The notes below the pieces were generated by a model, which saw only the letters and a list, made by a program, of their open reading frames with translations, did not search any database and was not told where the DNA came from. Shown here one piece after another: positions 8,544 to 16,938 of a stretch of 64,000 nt of DNA; within the stretch, counting starts at the first letter, position 1, and each line of letters begins with the position of its first letter. Origin of the DNA: Natronobeatus ordinarius (GTDB taxonomy: Archaea; Halobacteriota; Halobacteria; Halobacteriales; Natrialbaceae); assembly GCF_024362485.1 (NCBI RefSeq), contig NZ_CP101456.1:2356001-2420000 (forward strand), given 5' to 3'. Made by a program: the position numbers and the translations under genes.

Positions 8544-8969
8544 TCAGACGGTCTCGGAGAACAGTTCGAATCCACCGCCGCCACCGCCGATCCACAGGAC
8601 CGCGACCTCCTCACCGTCGTGGACGTCGTCGATGGTGATCGCATCACCTTCCGTGACGATCTCGCCCGCCCCGTCGTGTTCGGCCCAGGTCCCTCGGTCC
8701 TCGCCGTCGACGCGGATGAGCAGTTCGTCGGCAGGGAACTCGTCGCCACCGTCGTGGACCACGGTTGCCTCGCCGTCGATCGCACCGACCCCGAACTCGG
8801 CCGACGGTGCGTCGCCCGACGACGAACCGGCGAGGTTGCCGACGTGTCCGACGATCGTGCCGATTCCGACGAGCAGCGTCGCCACGAGGAGGAACAACAC
8901 CACGGCCACGACCAGGACGGCGCTCAGGGCGGTCAGCGCAGACTTCACACTGCTGACGAGATCCCGCAT
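8544..8969 (-). CDS. Membrane-anchored, pilin-like protein
   Basis: 141 residues with one strong hydrophobic segment (about 13-39) after a short basic N-terminus. The C-terminal half is a small beta domain: LLIRVDGEDRGTWAEH, then ITIDDVHDGEEVAVLWIGG. That tail resembles the end of haloarchaeal type IV pilin-like proteins (DUF1628 type), but the usual class III signal-peptide motif before the hydrophobic stretch is not clear. It is therefore only a pilin-like secreted or anchored protein. It is convergent with the MBL gene. Confidence 0.6.
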   Translation of the reverse strand: MRDLVSSVKSALTALSAVLVVAVVLFLLVATLLVGIGTIVGHVGNLAGSSSGDAPSAEFGVGAIDGEATVVHDGGDEFPADELLIRVDGEDRGTWAEHDGAGEIVTEGDAITIDDVHDGEEVAVLWIGGGGGGFELFSETV

Positions 8970-9010
8970 TGACTGTGCGTGCGTGAATCGCGGGGAAAAA
9001 GCTGGCGAAT

Positions 9011-9043
9011 CCTAGAGGACACCCATCTTCTCGAGTCGTTCCG
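9011..9043 (-). pseudogene. Orphan copy of the last codons of top6A
   Basis: This stretch matches 9079-9111, the true 3' end of top6A, at 31 of 33 positions. On the minus strand it reads [10 protein letters not shown]-stop against [10 protein letters not shown]-stop in the real gene. The two copies are 68 bp apart. It appears to be a relic of a second top6A 3' end. Confidence 0.7.
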
Positions 9044-9079
9044 ACAACGCTCTTCCGGAACGACGACTCGACGTGCGTC

Positions 9080-10171
9080 CTAGATGACGCCCATCTTCTC
9101 GAGTCGTTCCGGAAGATACGTCTCAGTGACGAAGTCGAGCCCGTAGGAGGCCAGCGACTGCTGTTCGGATTTCTTCTCGATCTCGAGTTGCAGTTCGATC
9201 TGTTCTTCCCAGTAGTCGGTCTGGAACCGGGGATCGGAGAGTTCGCTCTCTAAGGCGTTCTTATCGGAGTCGCTGAGGGGGTCGGTCGGCAGGTCGTACT
9301 CGACGATGTCCTCGGGCTGGATGCCGATGAACTGCGCTTCTGGGGTGGCGAGGTACTCCGAGAGGTGAGCAGACTTGATCGAGCCGTAGGCGACGGAGCC
9401 GTAGATCCGATAGGACCACGGGTCGCCGTCGGTGAAGACCGTCACCGGGATGTCGAGTTCGTCGTGCAGGCGTTTCGTGATGCGGCGGGTCGCCCGGGCG
9501 GGTTGGCCCTTCAGGTGGACGATCAGCGCGCCGTACTCCTCGTCGAAGCCGTTCTCGACCAGCCGGTCGCGCATCCCACCGGTCTCGACGGCGAGGATGA
9601 ACTCCGCGTCCGAGCCGAGAAAGTCGATCGTGTCGGGGTTGTTCGGAATCTGGTAGCCGCCCTCGCCGACGTCCTCCTGGCAGTGGATCTCGCGCTCGCC
9701 ACGGCGGGTCTGCTCGCGTAAGTGCAGCGGCCCCATGATCGTCGCGCCCGACTCCTCCGGGCGCATGTGGAAGTCTTCGCGAGTGACCCCCGAGACGATC
9801 TCTAAGTCCTCGATCAGGCCGTTGGACTCGTCCTGGTCGCCGAACTGGGCGTTCTCGTTGTCCCAGCTTTCGGAGAGGTAGTACAGTTCACGCAGGGTCG
9901 AGGATCGATCCTGCTCGAGCTGGTTCGTGAGGAATTCGATCGTGTAGACGGCCTTCAGCAGCTTGCGCGCGCCGCGGACGGAGTTCGCCGACCGGGTCGA
10001 GGTCCGGTCGCCGTACACCCACACCCCCATCTCCTCGTCGTATTCGATGTTGCTCTTGGTCCGCGTCGGGACGGCCATGTGGGGGATCTCCCCCAGTTCG
10101 AACTGGTCGTAAAACTGTGCCGCGAGGTCGATCAGGCGCTCCTGGGCCTGCTGGCTCTTGTCCGTGCTCAT
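9080..10171 (-). CDS. top6A: DNA topoisomerase VI subunit A
   Basis: 363 residues, the Spo11-like catalytic subunit of the archaeal type IIB topoisomerase. The WHD/CAP nucleophile lies in RELYYLSE (Tyr97-Tyr98; the second is expected to attack DNA). The Toprim domain shows [13 protein letters not shown] and [13 protein letters not shown], its metal-binding acids. The start MSTDKSQQ at 10171 is preferred over longer frames because it overlaps the top6B stop by four bases (ATGA), indicating translational coupling. It forms an A2B2 enzyme with Top6B and decatenates and relaxes DNA. Confidence 0.96.
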   Translation of the reverse strand: MSTDKSQQAQERLIDLAAQFYDQFELGEIPHMAVPTRTKSNIEYDEEMGVWVYGDRTSTRSANSVRGARKLLKAVYTIEFLTNQLEQDRSSTLRELYYLSESWDNENAQFGDQDESNGLIEDLEIVSGVTREDFHMRPEESGATIMGPLHLREQTRRGEREIHCQEDVGEGGYQIPNNPDTIDFLGSDAEFILAVETGGMRDRLVENGFDEEYGALIVHLKGQPARATRRITKRLHDELDIPVTVFTDGDPWSYRIYGSVAYGSIKSAHLSEYLATPEAQFIGIQPEDIVEYDLPTDPLSDSDKNALESELSDPRFQTDYWEEQIELQLEIEKKSEQQSLASYGLDFVTETYLPERLEKMGVI

Positions 10172-13100
10172 TGGTCCGTCACCGTCAGTTTCTCCGCCTC
10201 GACCCCCTTCACGTCGAGGTCGAACGATGCGTCCGCACTCACCTCGTACTCGAGGGCGACCTCCTCGCCGCTCGGCACGTCGGCGTCCCACTTGACGAAC
10301 CACTCGCCGTCCATCTCGACGACGGTCGCGCCGTCGGTGAGGTTCGTTGGCTCGGCCGAGACGATCTCCGTCAGTTCGAACGATTCGCTCGTACTCGAGT
10401 GGTTCTCGACGACGACCTGGACCGACCGGCCGTCGCCGTTTGCCTCGATCCGGCGCTCGACGAGGACGTTGTTCATGATCCGGGCGATGGCGTCGTCGAT
10501 GTTGGGTTCCGGCCGGCCGGTCACGTCGGCGACCTTCTGGGCCATCTCCGGGAGGATCTGTCCGAGGACGTTCTGTTTCTTGCGCCGTTTCTCCATCGAG
10601 CGGCGCTTATTGAGGTAGCTCTTGAGTTCGCGGGCCGCTTCCCGGATCGCGAGTTCGATCTCGTCTTCGATCTCGGGGACGTTCGCGACGGCGTCTTTCG
10701 ACTCGCTGGTGAAGGGGACGTTCGTCGACGCCACGTGAATCATCACGACGGCCGGACCGTTCGGCAGACCGGAGCCGCCGGGCTGGTCCAGCCCGTAGTT
10801 TCGCCAACCGATGCCCTTCACGACGTCCGTCGTCGCACACGCCCCGCGCTGGTAGACGAGCGGGACCCGGTTGGCAAAGCGCAGAACGTCGACGGTTCCC
10901 TCGGCCTCGATCTCGCCGCCGTAGGCGATACCGGCCTCGACGACGAACGGGTCGCCGCCGTGGACCCCGGCGTCGCGGGTCGCCGCGGCGTAGAAGTCAG
11001 CGTCGAACTCCTTTTTCAGGCCCGCCTCGATCAACTCGGCGGAGATGGGCGAGAGACACCGCGTCGGTGGCGCCATGATGTCGGTCGCCCGCATCGCGTC
11101 GACCAGATTGCTCGCGGCGTCCCGGTCGTCCGCCAGCTCGCGCACGAGCGGCGGGTCGTCCGGCACGGTTCCCATCACGTCCCAGACCGCGTCGGTGACG
11201 TTCTCTCGGGCGGTGTCGCCGAAGGCCACGTCGTCGTACTCCTCGGTGAGGTCGGCCGCGCGGTCGACGGACTCCCGGAGTTGTTTCCGGGTGAGTCGGT
11301 GTCGGTGGTCGTCCTCGTCCTCGAACGTCCCGGCGAGTCGAACCGCGAAGGCGTGGACGACCGCGTCGTCCTTGCGGGTACTCGTCGCCTCGTCGGCGAG
11401 CTCGTACAGGTCCGTGACGATCCGGGAGTGATCCTCCTCGAGCTCGCCGTCGGTTTCGTCGGCCTGCTCGTCGTCGCCGATCCCGACGACCGCGTTCCAG
11501 GCCGCCTCGACGGCGTTCTCCTGAACGGTGTCGCCGAACGTCGTTCCGTGCTCGGCCTCGACGGCCGCCGCGGCGTCGGCGACGACTGCGAGCAGTTCGT
11601 GGTGGGCGAACCGATCCCGACTCGAGAGGTCGTCGGCGATCGTTTCCGCGAAGGCGGTCGTCGCCTCCGCACCCTTGTTGACGGTCGCCTCTTCGACGAT
11701 GGCGACGAGGTCGACGCCGTCAGTGGCTGCGGGCGGCGTCCAGGTCATCTCGCGGCCGAAGTGGCGGTCGCGGAAGGCGTCGACGATCGAGTCGGCTGTC
11801 TTCTTGCCCACGCGGGTGAACTCCTCCTGGAGGAAGCCGGAGATCGAGTGCGAATCGGTCGCGTTCAACATCTTGATCACGGTGCCGAGTTCGACCCCGT
11901 GGGGGTGCGGGCGGATCTCCTCGGTCTCCTCGGGAAGCTGGTCGGTCGCTCGCTCGAACTTGAAGTGGGCCTTCGGCTCCCTGAGCTCGAGGCGCGCGTG
12001 GGGGTTGACGACCGCCGTGTGCTGAACGTAGTCGTGGAGCTGCTGGCGCGCGCGCATGTTCGCTTCCATCTCGAGTTCGATGCGCGTGCCGTGGGGACGA
12101 TCCCAGTTCGTGGTCCGATCGACGCTGATCTCGGGTTCGTTCTCGTCGGTATCGACGATGAGTTCGAAGTACTGGGCTTCCTCGGAACCCTGGGTTCGGC
12201 TCGTGATCTTCGCAGGTTTGCCGCTGGTGAGCTGGCTGTAGAGGACTGCCGCGGAGATACCGATACCCTGCTGGCCACGGCTGTTTTTCACGCTCACTGG
12301 TCCCTCGTTACAGACGACGAAGTTCTCGTCGGAGCCGGTCGCGCCTGGCACCGAGATGTCGTAGACGTACTCCGGCGGTTCGGTTTCTTCGACCGATTTC
12401 ACCGGGAGCAGGCACATGTCCGTGTCGGTGAACCCGTGGAGAGTCTGGATCGTCTCCCAGAGTTCCTCGAGACGGTCGGTGGGCCTGTGATCCTCGTCGA
12501 GAAGTCCCTTTTCTCTGAGGTTGTGGACGTATCGCGGTTTCTCGACGTACTCGCCCGCGAGGGCGTCCTCGATCAGCGACTGGTAGATCTCCGCGTGTTC
12601 GACGCTCGAGCCGACACCTGCACCCATCAACAGCCCCGGAATCGTGTCTGGGACGGTCATATTCCCGACGTGACCGGCGCGGACGTCCTCGAGTAAGGAC
12701 GTCGGAATCCGTTTGTACTGCTGTTGGGACGTGTCCCGTTTCGTGGTGAAGACGTCAGACACGTTGACGTCTTCACCGTAGACTTTCGTTCGATAGGCCG
12801 TCGTCGATTCCTCTGCGTAGCCGCTTGCGTTTTCGACTGTCTCCGTACTCGCCAGCACGCCGTGACGGTTCCAGAGGACGGCGAGTTGTCGTGCGAGCGT
12901 CTCGCTCGTCGTCGTATGTGAGAGTTCGTTGCTCGGGTGCGCGTCGGAGCCGTCGCCCTGATACAACGCGGCGATGAACCGCTGTTGTCGCTCTGGCGGT
13001 GCCCGGAACACGAACTCCGGAATACGCTTTTCCTCCGCGGAGCACCCACACGTAGACTCCAGGAACATCGCGAGTGGCGAGGCGAACGCCTTGACCCGAG

Positions 13101-14337
13101 TCGAGTTCCGTTCCCGCTGGACCGTCGTGCTCGAGCCGGTGATTCCCGCGACCGCCTGCTCCGTCGCCTCGATGAGTTCGATCTCGTGTGATCCGAAAGT
13201 GAATCCAACCTGTCGGTCACCGACGTGCCCTTCGGAGACGTAGTAGGCGAGCATCTCGACGAGCGCGTCGTCGATTGGGAGTGTAACCGGCATCGTCGTC
13301 TCCTTACCACCGACCTGGTAGGTCTTGAGTTCACAGTCGGCAGCCCGTTCCTCCCACCCCAGTTTCAACACGAGCTGTGCGGGGAGGTACCCCTTCTCGA
13401 TGTAGTTTTGCTCGAGACTGTCACGAAGGACGTCGACGCCCTCGTATCGGTAGTAGTACCGTTCCCGGCTGCTGTCCTCGGTGGGCTTTTTCCGGATCAG
13501 TTCGCCCGTCCTGAGTTCGGCGAGCGTCTCGGTTTCGAAGCCGTAGACGTAGAGCCGGCGTCCCTCGAGTTGTTCGGCTGCTATATGTTCCAGAACGTTG
13601 ACTTCCTCGAGGGGGTCCTCGGGACCCGGGAGCCGACGCGGCGTCAAGAGGACGTCGCCGGCCTCGAGTTCGCCGGCTTTGACTTCCGTCGTCTCACCGT
13701 CTTTTGTCAGAGAGAAAACGCTGTGGTTGCCAGTCACCTCGACGGTCCGCCCCTTCTGTGTCGTAATCTCGTAGGTACGTTCCTCGGTTTCGTGCCGGAT
13801 CGCGTGCGTGACCGGCTGCCAGGTCATCTCGAGGGTCTCGCGGTTGAACGACGGCACCTCGATCTCGTCGGGGATCGGTGCGGTTCCGTCGCCGTCCTGG
13901 GGTAGGTACGCGTCACAGAGCGTCCCGATCTCGACGAACTCGATCTCGCCGTTTCGCCGGACCAGGAGTCGCTGGCTCGGAGTCAACGACTGTTCTCTGG
14001 CGTGGAACCGCGAACCATAGAGCAGTTTCCCGAAGACCTTCGGCAGCGACTCCTTGGTGATTCCCGGTCCGTTGTCCTCGACGATCAGCCGGTAATAGTC
14101 ACCATCCTCCTGGATCTCGACGTAGATGTCGGGGAGGATGCCGGCTTCCTCTGCGGCGTCGAGGGCGTTGTCGACGGCCTCCTTGACGGCCGTGACCAGG
14201 CCTCGAGCGCCGCTGTCGAAGCCCAGCATGTGCTTGTTCTTCTCGAAGAACTCGGCGATGGAGATCGCTCGCTGGTTCTCGGCCAGCTCCTCGGCGATCC
14301 CCGGCTCGTCGCCGAGTGTCGACTGGAACGACGTCAT
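10168..14337 (-). CDS. top6B: DNA topoisomerase VI subunit B, with intein
   Basis: 1389 codons; without the intein (residues 117-685) the mature protein is about 820 residues. The GHKL ATPase begins at the N-terminus ([15 protein letters not shown], then VEDNGPGI). The H2TH region follows ([18 protein letters not shown]), and the transducer domain includes [21 protein letters not shown] 220-residue insertion between H2TH and transducer holds two related repeats (residues about 876-952 and 972-1056). Its stop overlaps the start of top6A. The gene order HTH-like gene, top6B, top6A on one strand was interrupted by the TnpB element upstream. Confidence 0.96.
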   Translation of the reverse strand: MTSFQSTLGDEPGIAEELAENQRAISIAEFFEKNKHMLGFDSGARGLVTAVKEAVDNALDAAEEAGILPDIYVEIQEDGDYYRLIVEDNGPGITKESLPKVFGKLLYGSRFHAREQSLTPSQRLLVRRNGEIEFVEIGTLCDAYLPQDGDGTAPIPDEIEVPSFNRETLEMTWQPVTHAIRHETEERTYEITTQKGRTVEVTGNHSVFSLTKDGETTEVKAGELEAGDVLLTPRRLPGPEDPLEEVNVLEHIAAEQLEGRRLYVYGFETETLAELRTGELIRKKPTEDSSRERYYYRYEGVDVLRDSLEQNYIEKGYLPAQLVLKLGWEERAADCELKTYQVGGKETTMPVTLPIDDALVEMLAYYVSEGHVGDRQVGFTFGSHEIELIEATEQAVAGITGSSTTVQRERNSTRVKAFASPLAMFLESTCGCSAEEKRIPEFVFRAPPERQQRFIAALYQGDGSDAHPSNELSHTTTSETLARQLAVLWNRHGVLASTETVENASGYAEESTTAYRTKVYGEDVNVSDVFTTKRDTSQQQYKRIPTSLLEDVRAGHVGNMTVPDTIPGLLMGAGVGSSVEHAEIYQSLIEDALAGEYVEKPRYVHNLREKGLLDEDHRPTDRLEELWETIQTLHGFTDTDMCLLPVKSVEETEPPEYVYDISVPGATGSDENFVVCNEGPVSVKNSRGQQGIGISAAVLYSQLTSGKPAKITSRTQGSEEAQYFELIVDTDENEPEISVDRTTNWDRPHGTRIELEMEANMRARQQLHDYVQHTAVVNPHARLELREPKAHFKFERATDQLPEETEEIRPHPHGVELGTVIKMLNATDSHSISGFLQEEFTRVGKKTADSIVDAFRDRHFGREMTWTPPAATDGVDLVAIVEEATVNKGAEATTAFAETIADDLSSRDRFAHHELLAVVADAAAAVEAEHGTTFGDTVQENAVEAAWNAVVGIGDDEQADETDGELEEDHSRIVTDLYELADEATSTRKDDAVVHAFAVRLAGTFEDEDDHRHRLTRKQLRESVDRAADLTEEYDDVAFGDTARENVTDAVWDVMGTVPDDPPLVRELADDRDAASNLVDAMRATDIMAPPTRCLSPISAELIEAGLKKEFDADFYAAATRDAGVHGGDPFVVEAGIAYGGEIEAEGTVDVLRFANRVPLVYQRGACATTDVVKGIGWRNYGLDQPGGSGLPNGPAVVMIHVASTNVPFTSESKDAVANVPEIEDEIELAIREAARELKSYLNKRRSMEKRRKKQNVLGQILPEMAQKVADVTGRPEPNIDDAIARIMNNVLVERRIEANGDGRSVQVVVENHSSTSESFELTEIVSAEPTNLTDGATVVEMDGEWFVKWDADVPSGEEVALEYEVSADASFDLDVKGVEAEKLTVTDQ
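11170..11712 (-). repeat. Two related repeats coding an insertion in Top6B
   Basis: Residues 876-952 (11482-11712) and 972-1056 (11170-11424) of Top6B align without forcing. [20 protein letters not shown] pairs with [20 protein letters not shown], and [20 protein letters not shown] pairs with [19 protein letters not shown]. They are two diverged copies of one helical unit, joined by an acidic linker. Confidence 0.8.
12283..13989 (-). mobile_element. Intein in Top6B with LAGLIDADG homing endonuclease
   Basis: A 569-residue in-frame insertion lies between GSRFHAREQ and [10 protein letters not shown], which join to the conserved GSxFHxxxQSRGQQG motif of Top6B. It starts with Ser1 ([18 protein letters not shown]), has block [13 protein letters not shown], and ends YVYDISVPG...VVCNEG...SVKN followed by +1 Ser. 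The endonuclease core has both dodecapeptides: [13 protein letters not shown] and [11 protein letters not shown]. The penultimate residue is Lys instead of the usual His. The element self-splices from the protein and can copy itself into empty top6B alleles. Confidence 0.93.
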
Positions 14338-14430
14338 CGTCCTCCCATATCCGCGGCGGGGCTAAAAGGTGTGCGCTACCGGAGTGAAAGTGGACGTTGG
14401 CTGGCGTGCGATGCGAATTGTGACCAGCAC

Positions 14431-14481
14431 TCACTCGCTTTCGAGGTCTTGAAGGATGCGGTCAGCGGCCGTCGTCGTCAC
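14431..14481 (-). pseudogene. Severed C-terminal codons of the HTH-like gene
   Basis: On the minus strand this reads VTTTAADRILQDLESE followed by TGA. It sits just outside the left end of the TnpB element and is in phase with the truncated gene whose body ends at 15923 on the other side. Rejoining the two gives ...KHTYYVTTTAADRILQ.... It is therefore the original 3' end of that gene, cut off by the insertion. Confidence 0.8.
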
Positions 14482-15920
14482 AGAAATGCAAGGAGGAAGC
14501 CCACGACGTTAGTCGTGAGAGGAATCCGACAACGCTCGAATCAACCCACAAGCGATAGCAGTCCGACTCCCCAACGTCAGTCGTAGAAGTTATAAAGAAA
14601 TAGTCCAGTATGTGAAACACGGATGGGGGACGTGATTCGCACCGTTACCGTCAAACTCGACGTACCTGAGGAGCGGTGCGACGACCTCCATCAAACGAAA
14701 GACCAGTTCCTCCATTGTGCGAACACCACCGCAGAGTGGGCGTGGAGACACCCACACGACTCCTGTGTAACCTCGAAGCAGAAAGCAGAGAACGCCCTCT
14801 ACGACAGACTTCGTAGTGAGACGGAGTTGACCGCGAACCTCGTCCAGAAAGGGATTCGACGGGCTATCGAGGCCACAAAAAGCGGTGTCGCCCGCCTCAA
14901 GAACGGAGACAGGACGAGTCAACCGCACTTCGATGCGTGGAGCGTTGTCTACGACAAACGAAGCGCGACGTTCCACCGCGACCACGTCTCTCTGTCCACA
15001 GTGAACGGTCGTGTCGAGTGCGACTACGTGATTCCCACTGATCCAGATGGAACCCCGATTGGTGACTACCTGTTGAACGAGGATTACGAGTTCCGCATGT
15101 CCACGTTACAGTACGACCGTTCCACAGAGTCGTTCTATCTTCATGCACGAATGCGCCGACTCGAACGTGACGAACAGTCTACGACCCCTTCTTCCGATGC
15201 CAAGCACAGAACAGTCCTTGGCGTTGACCTGAACGTGGACGGTTCGCTCGCCGTCACTTCCACAGGCGCGTTTATCGGGAACGCTGACGAGATGAATCAT
15301 CGACGCCGAGAGTTCGAGAAGACTCGCGGGTCGCTACAACAGACGGGAACGCGGTCTGCGCACCTGTCGATTCAGTCGATGAAAGACCGCGAACACCGCT
15401 GGATGCAGGATGAACTCCACCGGGCCTCAAACCAGATTCTCGAAGAAGCCCGCGACCACGACTGTACGCATATCGCGTTCGAGAACCTGACCGATATTCG
15501 CAAGCGGATGGCTGGTGCAAAGCGATTCCACGCATGGGCGTTCCGACGCCTGTACCAGTACGTCGAATACAAAGCCGAGATGTTCGGTATCGAGGTCGAA
15601 CAGGTGAGTCCGGCGTACACAAGCCAGCGGTGTTCGTCTTGTGGGTTTACCCACGAATCGAATCGGCGGTCGAAACACCAGTTCGTGTGTCAGAAGTGTG
15701 AGTACGAACTGAACGCGGATTATAACGCGAGCAAGAACATCGCTCGTAAGCATCTCAACCGTCTCCGCTCGGGGCAGAAGTCTTCGAGTGGAGGCGCACC
15801 CTGTCAGTGTGCGCTAAAGTCAGGGATGTTGAACCTGAACGGCAAGTTCCATGCCTCCGTCAAATCGACGGCAGAAGGGGAGTCCACTGACAAGCCCACG
15901 ACTTCAGTCGTGGGTTACTG
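14482..15920 (+). mobile_element. Solo TnpB insertion element (IS200/IS605 group, IS1341-type)
   Basis: The element of about 1.44 kb contains tnpB but no tnpA. The boundaries are set by gene reconstruction: the flanks rejoin an interrupted minus-strand frame exactly, with a 2-bp AC ambiguity at the junction. Each end carries a hairpin: CACGAC-GTTA-GTCGTG at 14502-14517 and CCCACGAC-TTCA-GTCGTGGG at 15895-15914. As expected for this group, there are no terminal inverted repeats and no target duplication. It must have moved with a TnpA supplied in trans. Confidence 0.85.
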
Positions 15921-15921
15921 A
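14623..15921 (+). CDS. tnpB: RNA-guided endonuclease TnpB (IS1341-type)
   Basis: 432 residues and apparently intact. The split RuvC triad is present: D202 (VLGVDLN), E287 (IAFENL) and D366 (NADYNASKNIA). The zinc ribbon between E and the last D has C337/C340 (CSSCG) and C356/C359 (CQKCE). TnpB proteins use an omega-RNA made from the 3' end of their own element to cut DNA next to a short adjacent motif, which helps the element persist. The TGA stop lies on the element/flank junction. The ATG at 14623 is close to the left-end hairpin. Confidence 0.95.
   Translation: MGDVIRTVTVKLDVPEERCDDLHQTKDQFLHCANTTAEWAWRHPHDSCVTSKQKAENALYDRLRSETELTANLVQKGIRRAIEATKSGVARLKNGDRTSQPHFDAWSVVYDKRSATFHRDHVSLSTVNGRVECDYVIPTDPDGTPIGDYLLNEDYEFRMSTLQYDRSTESFYLHARMRRLERDEQSTTPSSDAKHRTVLGVDLNVDGSLAVTSTGAFIGNADEMNHRRREFEKTRGSLQQTGTRSAHLSIQSMKDREHRWMQDELHRASNQILEEARDHDCTHIAFENLTDIRKRMAGAKRFHAWAFRRLYQYVEYKAEMFGIEVEQVSPAYTSQRCSSCGFTHESNRRSKHQFVCQKCEYELNADYNASKNIARKHLNRLRSGQKSSSGGAPCQCALKSGMLNLNGKFHASVKSTAEGESTDKPTTSVVGY
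15760..15920 (+). ncRNA. Putative omega-RNA (sotRNA) overlapping the tnpB 3' end
   Basis: Haloarchaeal IS1341-type tnpB genes produce sense-overlapping 3' RNAs that act as TnpB guides. Here the expected position is occupied by a strong terminal hairpin (8-bp stem, TTCA loop, 15895-15914) ending at the element boundary. The guide would then be read from the flank starting near 15922. The 5' end is not visible in the sequence and is only approximate. Confidence 0.5.
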
Positions 15922-16603
15922 CGTAGTAGGTGTGCTTGCGGTGAGTCTCGGTCTTGGGCTTGAGCTTGCGCTCCGTTCCCTTGATGATCGAGCCGTCGTA
16001 GGTCTCGACGAGCCTGACCGCCTCCATCGCCCGGTAGAGCTGGCGGACGTGCCCGAGGTCCAGCCCGACCTCGACGGCCGTCAGCTGTGGGTAGTCGGGG
16101 CCTCCACGCCAGAGCCGCCGGGCGAGCGTCGCCGCGTCCTCGAGCCAGCGCAGGAAGTCGACTCTCCCTTCGCGTTTCTCGAGGTGCGCCAGCAGCTGCT
16201 CGCCGGTCTCGGAGAGCCGGTAGTCGGTTACGCCACCGTCGCCCGCCGAGTCGACGGCTACGAGCCCGCTCGAGGCCAGTTCCTCGCACGTCCCGTCGAT
16301 GGCCGTCAGCTCGGCGTCCAGTTCGCCTGCCACGGCCTCGCGTTCTTCGAGCTCCGCCTCGAGTGTTCCCGCGCGTTCGTACCGTCGCTGGGCGTTCTCG
16401 GCGGCGGAGGCCTCGAGGTCGAGGGTGACGTCGATCGACTCGCCGGCCGGTGTCTCGAGGGTGAGCGTGAGCTCGCCGCTCTCCCAGTGGTCGCCCGACT
16501 CGGTCCGGGCGCGCTCGAGCGCCGTCTCGACGGCGTCGATTCGGGTGAAGATAGTGTCGGCTTCCGTCCGAAGACGCTCGATCTCGGCCCGTGAGACCGC
16601 CAT
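15860..16603 (-). CDS. Coiled-coil plus winged-helix protein, C-terminus altered by TnpB insertion
   Basis: 247 residues from the start MAVSRAEIERLRTEAD. Residues 1-110 are helical and acidic with likely coiled coil. Residues 120-225 look like a winged-helix region (DYRLSETGEQLLAHLEKREG, then VRQLYRAMEAVRLVETYDGS). The first 227 residues are original. The last 20 (from VSNPRLKSW) are encoded by the TnpB element read backwards. The original ended with 16 other residues, now at 14431-14481. It lay between gyrB (divergent) and top6B (same strand), so a role linked to topology or its regulation is possible but unproven. Confidence 0.75.
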   Translation of the reverse strand: MAVSRAEIERLRTEADTIFTRIDAVETALERARTESGDHWESGELTLTLETPAGESIDVTLDLEASAAENAQRRYERAGTLEAELEEREAVAGELDAELTAIDGTCEELASSGLVAVDSAGDGGVTDYRLSETGEQLLAHLEKREGRVDFLRWLEDAATLARRLWRGGPDYPQLTAVEVGLDLGHVRQLYRAMEAVRLVETYDGSIIKGTERKLKPKTETHRKHTYYVSNPRLKSWACQWTPLLPSI

Positions 16604-16938
16604 GCGAGGCGGTAGACGCTCGAGGCGTATACTGCTTTCCCGTGCGCGACGCCGTGGCGGGTTCCGTTCTCGGGTCGACTCCCCGCGACTCGGACGGAGT
16701 GGACTCGAACAGCCCATCCCGGGCGAGTCGAGTGTCGATTCCTGACCTGTCACGTCGACCGGTTCGTCGCGACGACCGCCTCCCGAGACGAACGGGGTTT
16801 CCGTCTGACAGGCGTCGTCTGTCGTTCCTCGAGGACAGGTCTGCCGTTTTGATAGATAAGAGACAATTCTTCGCTTCGCGCTCGCGCGCGTACGTGAGTT
16901 TTATAAACTACCGACTATTATCCGGAGACAGGTTTCTC
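16604..16938. other. 335-bp divergent region upstream of gyrB
   Basis: This is the promoter region between the HTH-like gene and gyrB. It holds no credible gene, although an open frame runs into gyrB from 16591. The last 60 bp contain an alternating purine-pyrimidine tract and a TATA box. Confidence 0.7.
16883..16907 (+). promoter_or_regulatory. gyrB promoter: alternating RY tract and TATA box
   Basis: CGCGCGCGTACGTG (16883-16896) is strictly alternating pyrimidine-purine and is followed after 2 bp by TTTTATAAA (16899-16907), 31 nt before the gyrB ATG. The tract would cover the TFB-recognition position. Alternating RY tracts at haloarchaeal promoters such as bop are known to make transcription sensitive to supercoiling. 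Confidence 0.6.

Noticed and set aside
10117-12696. Plus-strand open frame of 859 codons opposite top6B
   Set aside because: It is the mirror of a GC-rich acidic coding sequence; its protein is rich in Arg, Val and Gly with no domains, while the minus strand encodes clear Top6B motifs.
16591-16938. Extension of GyrB upstream of MSQEREYG
   Set aside because: The extra residues include the TATA region and have no similarity to GyrB; the fold starts at [20 protein letters not shown].
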